Below, piece after piece: positions 21,596 through 34,500 of a stretch of DNA of 64,000 nucleotides. The notes beneath the pieces are model-generated. The model was not told the origin of the DNA, ran no database searches, and saw nothing but the letters and a program-made list of their open reading frames with translations. The first letter of the stretch is position 1; every line of letters begins with the position of its first letter. The position numbers and the translations under genes were made by a program. Origin of the DNA: Achatina immaculata (taxonomy: Eukaryota > Mollusca > Gastropoda > Stylommatophora > Achatinidae); assembly GCA_009760885.1 (NCBI GenBank), contig CM019710.1, positions 2,582,633 through 2,646,632 of the forward strand. The letters are read 5' to 3'.

Positions 21596-22189
21596 AGTTG
21601 AGGTTGAGGTTGAGAACTGATGCAATGAAACAAATTAAGTCATTAGATAAATGGCTTCTTTACTGAAAAACAAATACATCACAACTGAAAGACCACTGTA
21701 CAACATAGTTTTCCTCCCTAGCTCTATGCTATCAATGTCAAACATGGACACTAACGGTGAAACACACAAGAATAACATCACGACAGATATGAGATGTTTA
21801 AGGAAAATACTAAATGTGACAAGAAGAGACCAAATAAGAAATGCCACCATCAGGGCAAAGGTTGGAGTAACACAAGTATTACACTATATCCAGAAACAGC
21901 AAGTCAAATAGCCTGGCCATGTTACACAGTAACCACCAGACAGTATATCACAGACAACGTTCACACTAAGATCTGTAGGTAACAGAGGAAGGGGCCACCC
22001 ACGCAGGAGATGGAGAGAGGAAATTACAGAAGTATTAAATATCCCATTATATGAAGTCAATTTTCTGAGCCCTATCAAGAAGTCTATTTGTTCCTTCAAC
22101 ACTGAAAGGTATATGAGGAAGGAGACAAGACAAGACAATATATCTTGCTTAACTACAAACTTCTTTTCCACTGAAGCTATGATATTACT

Positions 22190-22535
22190 TATCTACAAAC
22201 ATCTTTCTCATATATGCTGAGGTAAAGCTCTTACTTATATACAAACATCTTTCTCATATATGCTGAGGTAAAGATCTTATTAACTACAAACATCTTTCTC
22301 ATATATGCTGAGATCTTATTAACTACAAACATCTTTCTCATATATGCTGAGATCTTATTAACTACAAACATCTTTCTCATATATGCTGAGATCTTATTAA
22401 CTACAAACATCTTTCTCATATATGCTGAGATCTTATTAACTACAAACATCTTTCTCATATATGCTGAGATCTTATTAACTACAAACATCTTTCTCATATA
22501 TGCTGAGATCTTATTAACTACAAACTTCCATCCCA
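22190..22535. repeat. Minisatellite, ~39-bp unit, about 8 copies
   Basis: Units contain ACTACAAACATCTTTCTCAT and ATATGCTGAGATC. It begins about 50 bp after the retrotransposon C-terminus, where ACTACAAACTTCTTTTCC already resembles the unit. Confidence 0.92.
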
Positions 22536-22588
22536 CTGATACTACAATATGCTGCTCCATGTCACAAGAAGACTAGACCATTCATTAT

Positions 22589-23925
22589 TTTCCTGCCTGA
22601 TATACCAGAGCATGTTAGTGTTGCTGTGTAGTTATATGTACATATTTTATGAGAAGCTTACTGATGCTAGAGAGTAACATACACAAGTGTCCTTGTTTTT
22701 CTGGTGAAAACTTACCAGATTATGGAACACCTGGTTCTGCTCAAAGAATCTACCAGACTGAGATGTGAAGTTGTAGCGGTAATGTCAGGAGTTCTGTCAC
22801 TTGTTTCAAAGCAACTTCTATTTCAACATATATGCAGGATATACAACCATGTTTGAGTGTAGATATCACTGTTACATTTCCCATCACAGGTGGATTAGTT
22901 TTCTGCATACCATTCCGGACATATGTATCCACAAAATACCTAGTTTTTCAAGGTTAAGTTTTAGGAATTTCAGCATTTTACAAAAAAGTTGGAAGTAGTT
23001 TTAAGTTTCTGCCTAAGAGTTAAATGTCATGATTGTAGCTAGTTTTAAGTTTCTGTCTAAGAGTTAAATGTCATGGTTGTAAGTAGTTTTAAGTTTCTGC
23101 CTAAGAGTTAAATGTCATGGTTGTAGCTAGTTTTAAGTTTCTGTCTAATCATTAAATGCCATGGTTGTAGCTAGTTTTAAGTTTCTGTCTAATCATTAAA
23201 TGCCATGGTTGTAGCTAGTTTTAAGTTTTTAAGAGTCATGGTTGTGAGTAGTTTCCTGCCTGATATACCAGAGCATGTTAGTGTTGTTGTGTAGTTATAT
23301 GTACATATTTTATGAGAAGCTTACTGATGCTAGAGAGTAACATACACAAGTGTCCTTGTTTTTCTGGTGAAAACTTACCAGATTATGGAACACCTGGTTC
23401 TGCTCAAAGAATCTACCAGACAGATGTGAAGTTGTAGCGGTAATGTCAGGAGTTCTGTCACTTGTTTCAAAGCAACTTCTGTTTCAACATATATGCAGGA
23501 TATACAAGCATGTTTGAGTGTAGATATCACTGTTACATTTCCCATCACAGGTGGATTAGTTTTCTGCATACCATTCCGGATATATGTATCCACAAAATGC
23601 CTAGTTTTTCAAGGTTAAGTTTTAGGAATTTCAACATTTTACAAAAAAAAACTAAGTACACGGTTGTAAGTAGTTTTAAGTTTCTGCCTAAGAGTTAAAT
23701 GTCATGATTGTAGCTAGTTTTAAGTTTCTGTCTAAGAGTTAAATGTCATGGTTGTAAGTAGTTTTAAGTTTCTGCCTAAGAGTTAAATGTCATGGTTGTA
23801 GCTAGTTTTAAGTTTCTGTCTAATCATTAAATGCCATGGTTGTAGCTAGTTTTAAGTTTCTGTCTAATCATTAAATGCCATGGTTGTAGCTAGTTTTAAG
23901 TTTTTAAGAGTCATGGTTGTGAGTA
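22589..23925. repeat. Tandem duplication of about 660 bp
   Basis: 22589-23248 and 23249-23925 are nearly identical: TTTCCTGCCTGATATACCAG begins each. Each copy ends in a 44-bp minisatellite (TTTTAAGTTTCTGTCTAAGA, GTTAAATGTCATGGTTG). No gene seen. Confidence 0.92.
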
Positions 23926-24260
23926 GTTTCAAGTTTCTGTCTAAGAGTTAAATGTCATGGTTGGAGCTAGTTTCCAGTTTCTATCCAAAAGTTAAACGTT
24001 ATGGTCGGAGCTAGTTTTAAGTTTCTGTCTAAGAGTTAAATGTCATGGTTACAGCTAGTTTGAAGTTTCTATCTAAGAGCTAAATGTCATGGTTATAACT
24101 ATATTTAGTTTCTATCTAAGAAATGTCATGGTTGTAGGTAGTTTTAAGTTTCTGTCAAAGAGTTAAATGTCATGGTTACAGGTAGTTTTATGTTTTTGCC
24201 AGAGCTACTTGTCATAACTAGTTTTATGTTTTTGTCAAAGAGTTACATGTCATAGCTAAT
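23660..24260. repeat. 44-bp minisatellite, about 13 copies
   Basis: Same unit as 22985-23248. It continues, increasingly degenerate, beyond the duplication to 24260. Confidence 0.88.
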
Positions 24261-24779
24261 TAACATTTCTATTGTCTGTATATGTACATTTCTATTGTCT
24301 GTACATGTACATTTTCATAACGCGTATTTATTGTCAGTATTTCTTATTTATACAAGTTAACCTTCCTGGTTATTATTTGAGTAATGAAACACGTACTTTG
24401 TGTAAGTCCAGTTCACTCGTTCAGTCTTTCAGTGATCACAATGACAGCTGGAAATTCATTAAGACTGGTTTATTTGTCACACAACCAGGAAGTGATTCTC
24501 AATCAAGAACTTGACACGATGAACTCAGAGTGATAAAAGTGATAAGATGCCATCCTGATGAACTGCGAGAGAGAGGAGAAGGAGTGAGAGAAGGAGAGAG
24601 AGAGAGAGAGAGAGATCTTTTCTAATACGTGTTCAAAATTCTGAAACTTTTATTATCCTCTGCGGTCACCTGACCAAGCTTGGCACTGAACATCCGTGGG
24701 TTGCGTGTTGACGGTGTTACCTGAGACATTGACCTCTGTTTCTTTTCTTTTTTTTAAACTCTGTGAACACGCTGTAAGC
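24261..24779. other. Spacer with GA microsatellite; possible GPCR polyadenylation signal
   Basis: A GA run lies at 24594-24615. TTTATT at 24648-24653 (AATAAA on the minus strand) is the nearest candidate signal downstream of the GPCR stop on that strand. Nothing else recognised. Confidence 0.4.
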
Positions 24780-25135
24780 AGGGAGCAGCAGGGAATCTGG
24801 ACTTGCTGGGAGCAGCAGGTAAACTGGACTTGCTGGGAGCACCAGGGAATCTGGACTTGCTGGGAGCAGCAGGTAAACTGGACTTGCTGGGAGCAGCAGG
24901 TAAACTGGACTTGCTGAGAGCAGCAGGTAAACTGGACTTGCTGGGAGCAGCAGGTAAACTGGACTTGCTGGGAGCAGCAGGTAAACTGGACTTGCTGAGA
25001 GCAGCAGGTAAACTGGACTTGCTGGGAGCACCAGGGAATCTGGACTTGCTGGGAGCAGCAGGTAAACTGGACTTGCTGGGAGCAGCAGGTAAACTGGACT
25101 TGCTGGGAGCAGCAGGTAAACTGGACTTGCTGGAT
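24780..25135. repeat. 27-bp minisatellite, about 13 copies
   Basis: Units are CTGGGAGCAGCAGGTAAACT plus GGACTTG. Because 27 is a multiple of three, the array is open on both strands (GAAGKLDLL on plus; SKSSLPAAP on minus). It lies 80 bp downstream of the GPCR stop and would sit in its 3' UTR. No independent evidence for translation. Confidence 0.92.
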
Positions 25136-25214
25136 GAACGAAGACTCCCCATCACTTGAACTCGATATGTTTTTCCCGTAGAGTTTCTGTGAGATTTAAC
25201 ATCATGGCAGGTTT

Positions 25215-25826
25215 CTAGTCTGACACTGGTGTTGCTTTATCCAAACAAAAAAGTTGACGAAATACAGCTCTGAACTTGCTGCTCATGCGGTAGTAAATAA
25301 ATATGTTCATGGAAGAATTTGCCGACTCCATTATAAAACCGAAAGAAAAAACGATGAAAAACATATTTCTGTACCTGCCGTCGATGGAAAATTCAGGCCA
25401 CGCCGACATGCCAATGAAAATGATGGTCACTGGAGTGAAACAGATGATGAACAGGGTAGAAATCATCACCACCATCTTGGACACTTTCTGATCGCGGTTA
25501 GAAAGCGTGTTTGATTTTCCTTGAGCAGTTGACAGCATACGCCATTTTGTTTTGTTTCTTAACTTAACCACTAAAGTTATTGTACAGATAATCACAGCCA
25601 AAAATGCCGTGTATGGGATGATCACATTATTGATAGCGAATGAAATTTTCTCGATGTTTTCTCTGTCTGGAGCATGAACTAAACCCAGAAGAGTTTTGTT
25701 TCTCTCAGGGAAGAATTTGAACTCAAGTCTGTTCGCGTAATATACAGGAGCCACGCTACCAAGCAGGACCACAACAACACTGGCGATAATGCCAGTAACT
25801 CGTCTAGGGGTAAAGATGACCTTGAT
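25215..25826 (-). CDS. GPCR exon 3: intracellular loop 2 to C-terminus (612 nt)
   Basis: The acceptor on the minus strand is TTTAATTTCAG; the exon starts on a codon boundary at 25826. Residues 167-369: IKVIFTPRRVTG (loop 2), TM4 with VVVVLLGS, loop 2 outside with an N-glycosylation sequon NKT (residue 209), TM5 VIIPYTAFLAVIICTITLV, a basic loop 3, TM6 IICFTPVTIIFIG, TM7 SSMNIFIYY, helix 8 and tail ending TPVSD. The stop is at 25215-25217. Intact. Confidence 0.93.
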   Translation of the reverse strand: MKVIFTPRRVTGIIASVVVVLLGSVAPVYYANRLEFKFFPERNKTLLGLVHAPDRENIEKISFAINNVIIPYTAFLAVIICTITLVVKLRNKTKWRMLSTAQGKSNTLSNRDQKVSKMVVMISTLFIICFTPVTIIFIGMSAWPEFSIDGRYRNMFFIVFSFGFIMESANSSMNIFIYYRMSSKFRAVFRQLFCLDKATPVSD

Positions 25827-28506
25827 CTGAAATTAAAGCTAACAGTTTCACTGTTACGGCATAACATGAAGACATATCACTCTCACACTGCAGGTAGATA
25901 CACGAATTGTTTTTGGTATATGTAAAACTAAATATATACATACATGAAGTCCTGAAGCAAAGCTGTGATAACAAAATGTTAAGACTGTTTAAAACAAAAG
26001 TAGGAACATTCATTCATTCATTCATTTGCATGTCCCTTGCGGAACTTTGCCTCCATAACAACACTCCTATAGGCCTCTCGGTTGTGAGCAAGATGGCCTG
26101 CTGCTGCTGATACATCCATTTGCAGATCATCACCGATGTCTTGCAGCCATCTTCGCCTTGGTCTTCCTCTCTTTCTTTTTCCCATTATGTACCCTTCCAA
26201 GATGGTCTTCTCTAGATTATCATGACGTTTAATGTGTCCAAAATATTTAAGTTTTCTCTCTTTAATACTCTTTACTAGCCAGCCTTCTTCAATATTAAGC
26301 TCTTGTAGTATAGATATATTTGTTCTATTTTTGAAGTATGAACAGCTTTATTTAATTAACCAGCACACAGTTGCAATGTTTCGGTTTACACATAAAGGCG
26401 TATTACTACCAACCGTGAATAGAGAGAATACGCCTTTATGGCATCCCTTAAGCGGTATCTTATCTTGGACCACAGCGGCCAACACGGCTCAACTGAGGTG
26501 GTCTTACATCTTATTATTATGTTTAATTCTGCCTTTTGTTGTTATTTGGTAAATAAATCACCAACTAGAGACAACACAAAGTAAACAGTGTGAAGTAAAT
26601 TGACAAGTGTGGAATAACAGCAACTCACAGTTTAATGGTGGAAAAAAAAGATGAGTGGTGATAAGTGACGGTGAGAGAAAACTGATCACGTTCAGTGCAA
26701 ATATATACGGGCAGCTACACTCCCCGGCAAGAACTAGATTGCCATAAGGGAAGCGAGTGAACTCATCTCACACCACATCAACACTGCAAACATACATAAG
26801 TCAGGCACAACAAAAGAGTTTACTACTTACTGCATCAAACATATGCACTGAATCCACATAAAGCATCACACATATTCTAGATTCACGGGTCTATCAAAAT
26901 CTCCAAAAAGCACTATTTTTACATCCTGTAGTTAAGCTATGTTGTCACAGTAACAATTACTAAACAGTATGACACTCACAAACTACACAACTCTTAATTG
27001 AAGACATAATGGAAAAACTCACATTGTCCTAACAAAGCAACATCCTAAGCACAACTCTGGCTACATAACAATCTATTATAACAGTTGCACTCTATCACAG
27101 CAGAAACATTACTTCAGTCTCTTTACTCCGTTGTGTATCTCTGTCTCTCATCTATCTCCCTACGCAAAAACTCCTGCTTAAATATCAATTACCATTTCTC
27201 TTGGAATCTTCCTGAAGTTTTTTTTTTCACGAAACACAAAAAGCGTGAATCTACCTGTTTATTGACCTTCTGTCATAAACTAAGAAGACTTTCCAAATTT
27301 AACTCTTTTGTTACTAAATTTAACCGGCTAGAAAACATCTCACTTTAAAATCTTCCAAATCTCGTGAAGTTGACAAGTGTTTTACTTAACCTTTCCTTGA
27401 ACTCCCTACATCATAATTAAGGGGTTTAAAAACTTCACCTTAGTACTAAAATATCTTAGATTGTTTCCCTTTGATAAAAAAATCTACAGTAACCAAATGC
27501 AGTACTGAAATACTGCTACACACCTTAATAGTACAAAAATATACAGGACAAAAAATAGGAAAGGAAGAGAAAGTATAAATTCACATGAATGATATGAACC
27601 AAACAGGAATCGAGAAAATAACAGGAAAAAATGAGCACTTAGCTGTGACTTTTAAGAGTCTGAGAGTACGTGTGATAGAGTATTGTGAATGCTTAAATGA
27701 AGACATGTGAGGTGTAATATGAGTCTGACTAGCTGGTAGTAGTGAGGGAGTGGGGAAAGGGGGGAGAAAGGAATATAATGATTGTTAGGTTGAGAAAAAA
27801 AGGGAAAAAGGGGGTGGGGGGGGGTTGTTGAGTAGCTGAATGTGGTTGGGATAGAGAGTTTGTAATACAGTGCAGTGAAGGTCCTGAAATATCAGTTGTA
27901 GGTGAGGAAAGAGTAGATGAAAACTTACTGGGAAGAAAAATATAACTGTGGAGAAACGAAAGTTTAAGTATATCTAAATTTCAAATTCAAACCATGTGGT
28001 TCCAGTGTCAGTATTCCTGCAGGCGCTTTCTGCCATGGGAGTAATATTGTTTACTGACTGTTGCTAGGAAACCAGACTTCCTTGTACAAATGACAAACAT
28101 ACAATACAATATTTCATCAAAAGCCCTTGTCAAGGATCACAGACAAAAACACACTAAATAAAAAACATGAGAAATAAATGAAAAATTCTACACTTGTCTC
28201 TTTTGGTATCTTCCTTGTGATTCAGTTTCCTTCCTTTCCTGTTATTATCTGTTGTGTTATTTTTGTATGTGATCTTTGAAGCAGGCGTTTGCCGAAATAT
28301 TGGATTGTTGCATGTTCTTCATTTTTACGTGCTTATCTTACTTTCTGTCATTATTATTAATCCCTACTTCGCTCGCCCTTTTTATCTTTGTAAAACTGAA
28401 CTATACACCTCTGTCTAGCTTTATTGCTAGAACCAGTTTTACCACAGTCGTCATTTCTCTTATCTCTCATTGTTCTCTAACATTTTGTTGACTGACCTTC
28501 AGTGAT

Positions 28507-28559
<53 letters not shown>

Positions 28560-31500
28560 ACCCCTTTGAGTGACAAACCCTTTGTGGTATAACTAAACGA
28601 ACACACATCTAACAAACTTTCGGTAGAAAAGAAATGCACAAACATGTCTCGATGACAAACCTTCAGCACTGTAACTATGAACAAACACCCTTTACTAACA
28701 AACACTCAGCACCGTAATTATGAAGAAACACATTCCCCCCCCCCCCCCCCCACTAACAAACTTTCAGCACCGTAACTATTAACAAACACCCCTCACTAAC
28801 AAACATTCAGCATTGTAACTATGAACATACACCCCCCCCCCCCCACTAACAAACTTTCAGCACCATAACTATGAACAAACATCCCTCACTAACAAACATT
28901 CAACATTGTAACTATGAACAAACACCCCCCCCCCCCCACTAACAAACTTTCAGCACCATAACTATGCAAAAACTCCTGCTTAAATATCAACTACCATTTC
29001 TCTTGGAATCTTCCTGAAGTTTTTTTTTTCACGAAAAACACAAAAAGCGTGAATCTACCTGTTTATTGACCTTCTGTCATAAACTAAGAAGACTTTCCAA
29101 ATTTAACTATTTTGTTACTAAATTTAACCGGCTAGAAAACATCTCACTTTAAAATCTTCCAAATCTCGTGAAGTTGACAAGTGTCTTACTTAACCTTTCC
29201 TTGAACTCCATACATCATAAGTAAGGGTTTTAAAAACTTCACCTTAGTACTGAAATATCTTAGATTGTTTCCCTTTGATCAAAAAAATCTACAGTAACCA
29301 AATGCAGTACTGAAATACTGCTACACACCTTAATAGTACAAAAATATACAGGACAAAAAATAGGAAAGGAAGAGAAAGTATAAATTCACATGAATGATAT
29401 GAACCAAACAGAAATCGAGAAAATAACAGGAAAAAATGAGCACTTAGCTGTGACTTTTGAGAGTCTGAGAGTGCGTGTGATAGAGTATTGTGAATGCTTA
29501 AATGAAGACATGTGAGGTGTAATATGAGTCTGACTAGCTGGTAGTAGTGAGGGAGTGGGGAAAGGGGGGAGAAAGGAATATAATGATTGTTAGGTCGAGA
29601 AAAAAAGGGAAAAAGGGGGTGGGGGGGGGTTGTTGAGTAGCTGAATGTGGTTGGGATAGAGAGTTTGTAATACAGTGCAGTGAAGGTCCTGAAATATCAG
29701 TTGTAGGTGAGGAAAGAGTAGATGAAAACTTACTGGGAAGAAAAATATAACTGTGGAGAAACGAAAGTTTAAGTATATCTAAATTTCAAATTCAAACCAT
29801 GTGGTTCCAGTGTCAGTATTCCTGCAGGCGCTTTCTGCCATGGGAGTAACATTGTTTACTGACTGTTGCTAGGAAACCAGACTTCCTTGTACAAATGACA
29901 AACATACAATACAATATTTCATCAAAAGCCCTTGTCAAGGATCACAGACAAAAACACACTAAATAAAAAACATGAGAAATAAATGAAAAATTCTACACTT
30001 GTCTCTTTTGGTATCTTCCTTGTGATTCAGTTTCCTTCCTTTCCTGTTATTATCTGTTGTGTTATTTTTGTATGTGATCTTTGAAGCAGGCGTTTGCCGA
30101 AATATTGGATTGTTGCATGTTCTTCATTTTTACGTGCTTATCTTACTTTCTGTCATTATTATTAATCCCTACTTCGCTCGCCCTTTTTATCTTTGTAAAA
30201 CTGAACTATACACCTCTGTCTAGCTTATTGCTAGAACCAGTTTTACCACAGTCGTCATTTCTCTTATCTCTCATTGTTCTCTAACATTTTGTTGACTGAC
30301 CTTCAGTGATGGGAGAGACAGACAGACAGACAGACAGACACACACACACACACATCTTTGAGTGACAAACCCTTTGTGGTATAACTAAACGAACACACAT
30401 CTAACAAACTTTCGGTAGAAAAGAAATGCACAAACATGTCTCGATGACAAACCTTCAGCACTGTAACTATGAACAAACACCCTTTACTAACAAACACTCA
30501 GCACCGTAATTATGAAGAAACACATTCCCCCCCCCCCCCCCCCACTAACAAACTTTCAGCACCGTAACTATTAACAAACACCCCTCACTAACAAACATTC
30601 AGCATTGTAACTATGAACAAACACCCCCCCCCCCCCCACTAACAAACTTTCAGCACCATAACTATGAACAAACATCCCTCACTAACAAACATTCAACATT
30701 GTAACTATGAACAAACACTCCCCCCCCCCCCCCAACTAACAAACTTTCAGCACCATAACTATGAACAAACACCCCTTACTAACAAACATTCAGCACCGTA
30801 ACTATGTACAAACACCCCTCACTAACAAACATTCAGCACCGTAACTATGTACAAACACCCCTCACTAACAAACATTCAGCACCGTAACTATGTACAAACA
30901 CCCCTCACTAACAAACATTCAGCACCGTAACTATGTACAAACACCCCTCACTAACAAACATTCAGCACCGTAACTATGTACAAACACCCCTCACTAACAA
31001 ACTTTCAGCACCGTAACTATGTACAAGCACCCCTCACTAACAAACATTCAGCAACGTAACTATGTACAAACACCCCTCACTAACAAACATTCAGCACCGT
31101 AACTATGTACAAACACCCCTCACTAACAAACATTCAGCACCGTAACTATGTACAAGCACCCCTCACTAACAAACTTTCAGCACCGTAACTATGTACAAGC
31201 ACCCCTCACTAACAAACTTTCAGCACCGTAACTATGTACAAGCACCCCTCACTAACAAACTTTCAGCACCGTAACTATGTACAAGCACCCCTCACTAACA
31301 AACTTTCAGCACCGTAACTATGTACAAGCACCCCTCACTAACAAACTTTCAGCACCGTAACTATGTACAAGCACCCCTCACTAACAAACTTTCAGCACCG
31401 TAACTATGTACAAGCACCCCTCACTAACAAACTTTCAGCACCGTAACTATGTACAAGCACCCCTCACTAACAAACATTCAGCACCGTAACTATGTACAAG

Positions 31501-34500
31501 CACCCCTCACTAACAAACTTTCAGCACCGTAACTATGTACAAGCACCCCTCACTAACAAACTTTCAGCACCGTAACTATGTACAAGCACCCCTCACTAAC
31601 AAACTTTCAGCACCGTAACTATGTACAAGCACCCCTCACTAACAAACTTTCAGCACCGTAACTATGTACAAGCACCCCTCACTAACAAACTTTCAGCACC
31701 GTAACTATGTACAAGCACCCCTCACTAACAAACTTTCAGCACCGTAACTATGTACAAGCACCCCTCACTAACAAACTTTCAGCACCGTAACTATGTACAA
31801 GCACCCCTCACTAACAAACATTCAGCACCGTAACTATGTACAAGCACCCCTCACTAACAAACTTTCAGCACCGTAACTATGTACAAGCACCCCTCACTAA
31901 CAAACTTTCAGCACCGTAACTATGTACAAGCACCCCTCACTAACAAACTTTCAGCACCGTAACTATGTACAAGCACCCCTCACTAACAACTTTCAGCACC
32001 GTAACTATGTACAAGCACCCCTCACTAACAACTTTCAGCACCGTAACTATGTACAAGCACCCCTCACTAACAAACTTTCAGCACCGTAACTATGTACAAA
32101 CACCCCTCACTAACAAACTTTCAGCACCGTAACTATGTACAAGCACCCCTCACTAACAAACATTCAGCACCGTAACTATGTACAAACACCCCTCACTAAC
32201 AAACTTTCAGCAAATATAACTTTCTCAGGGACAAACCTTCAGAGGTATGGCTATGCACAAACATCTCTCTAGCGTGATGAAGGCGGTGATCCAACTTGTT
32301 ATTCGAGTAAAGATGACGTGGGGCCAGCCTCCTGTCAGGTACTGAACCTCCATGGACTCAAAAGGCAGGTCGGCCTGGTGGAACAGCTCGTTAAAACACA
32401 AGTTTTGCCAGATCAGTGTAACCAGACAGCCCAGGTCAGATATGGCCAAGCCTGATTGGTGAAAGGTAACATGACAGAGCAGGTAAGTTGATATTTATGT
32501 GTTTGATATATTTTAAACAGGTAAAACAGATATTGATACTTGATGTTTTCTGTCTTTATATCAGAGGCGGGGTCAGATTCTACATATCTGTCTACATGCT
32601 ATAATTCTACATATTCTGTCTACATGCTATAATTCTACATATCTGTCTACATGCTATAATTCTACATATCTGTCTACATGCTATAATTCTACATATCTGT
32701 CTACATGCTATAATTCTACATATCTGTCTACATGCTATAATTCTACATATCTGTCTACATGCTATAATTCTACATATCTGTCTACATGCTATAATTCTAC
32801 ATATTCTGTCTACATGCTATAATTCTACATATCTGTCTACATGCTATAATTCTACATATTCTGTCTACATGCTATAATTCTACATATTCTGTCTACATGC
32901 TATAATTCTACATATCTGTCTACATGCTATAATTCTACATATTCTGTCTACATGCTATAATTCTACATATCTGTCTACATGCTATAATTCTACATATTCT
33001 GTCTAAATGCTATAATTCTACATATTCTGTCTACATGCTATAATTCTACACAAATGTCTACATGCTATAATTCTACACAAATGTCTACATGCTATAATTC
33101 TACACAAATGTCTGTATGCTATAATTCTACATATCTGTCTACATGTTATAATTCTACACAAATGTCTACATACTACAATTCTACATATCTGCCTACATAC
33201 TTTAAGAAGAACAAAATGTGTTATATATAACCCTGTACGTAATCACTGTAATGTTATATATAACCCTGTACGTAATCACTGTAATGTTATATATAACCCT
33301 GTACGTAGTCACTGTAATGTTATATATAACCCTGTACGTTCTCATTGTAATGTTATATATAACCCTGTACGTGACATTGTAATGTTATATATAACCCTGT
33401 ACGTTCTCATTGTAATGTTATATATAACCCTGCACGTGACATTGTAATGTTAACCCTACACGTGACACTGTATTGTTATATATAACCCTGCACGTGACAC
33501 TGTAATGTTATATATAACCCTGCACGTGACACTGTATTGTTATATATAACCATGCACGTGACACTGTATTGTTATATATAACCATGCACGTGACACTGTA
33601 TTGTTATATATAACCCTGCACGTGACATTGTAATGTTATATATAACCCTGCACGTGCCCACTGCCCAACCCCCTACCCGCCACTGTCACTGAAACATTCT
33701 CCTTCCTCATCCCCCGTCTACTGTTTCATTTTCTTTCTTTCCTTCCGCCTTTTATCTCTGAGGAAGATAAAACGATGTATATCAGTACGCCCGTATCCGC
33801 GACCAAGCTTATCGCGAATGCTTTAAACCGCGGATAATACCGAACCGTTGATAAAATTTATGCAATATATTTTAATTGTTAAAACTACACGCTAAACACA
33901 CACGAAGCTCCCCTTGGCTCGCTAGATCAGTACTTCTGGCTCTACACACCATAATGAGCTAAATAATTTCAAGAAATTACTTTACGATAGTTAAGAGAAA
34001 TGGCATTTTGTTTCCGTCTTTCTGACTAGGAGACCAGAAAGCTTAATCTATATTTGTCATCCATTTCCTTGTTTTTATCTGTTGTGTTGTTTTTGTATGT
34101 GATCGTTGAAAAAGGCTTGTGCAGAAATATCGGATTATTGTATGTGCTCATCTTTCTTTCTGCCATTCTTGTTTCTGCCCACTTTTTGCACTGTCTCTCT
34201 GTAAAACAAGCACACATCCCTGTCTACTTTCATGTACAACAGTTATAGCGATGCCGCTAGCTAGATACTGTTAACACTATGAGTGCTACATCGTAAGTGT
34301 ATGAGCGAGGCTACTGTTAACTTTGTGAATGCTACACCGTAAGTGTATGAGCGAGGCTACTGTTAACTTTGTGAATGCTACACCGTAAGTGTATGAGCGA
34401 GGCTACTGTTAACTTTGTGAATGCTACACCGTAAGTGTATGAGAGAAGCTACTGTTAACTTTGTGAATGCTGCACCGTAAGTGTATGAGAGAGGCTACTG

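Larger units (their letters stand above)
17400..22140 (+). mobile_element. Degenerate APE-type non-LTR retrotransposon containing two internal minisatellites
   Basis: Legible coding pieces lie in order on the plus strand: endonuclease (IIVGDFNARLG-like near 17810; QTDFLLARSNKK near 18000), linker (18200-18800), RT fingers (DWRNAVIIPIWKKKGS near 18910), AFDRVDR near 19180, GVRQGCELSP near 19460, RT palm/thumb (20000-20190), and C-terminus (ITTDMRCLRKILNVTRRDQI near 21780; GRGHPRRRWREEI near 22000). Arrays at 19495-19885 and 20140-21595 expand the element by about 1.8 kb. Stops and frameshifts are frequent. The clade is not certain; it differs from the RTE-like element just before it. The left end is uncertain. 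Confidence 0.83.
25827..32236 (-). other. GPCR intron 2 (6.4 kb)
   Basis: Donor GTTTGT (reading from 32236), acceptor CAG at 25827-25829. It contains a LINE 3' end, a hairpin, a 1.8-kb tandem duplication and a large 43-bp array. 26441-27160 shows no gene or clear repeat. Confidence 0.85.

Noticed and set aside
24754..25159. Alanine/leucine-rich proteins from the 27-bp array
   Set aside because: Open on both strands because the period is a multiple of three; it lies just after the GPCR stop, with no family match.
33400..33660. Repeated CACGTG as an E-box enhancer
   Set aside because: The hexamer is part of the 36-bp array unit; repetition explains it without regulation.
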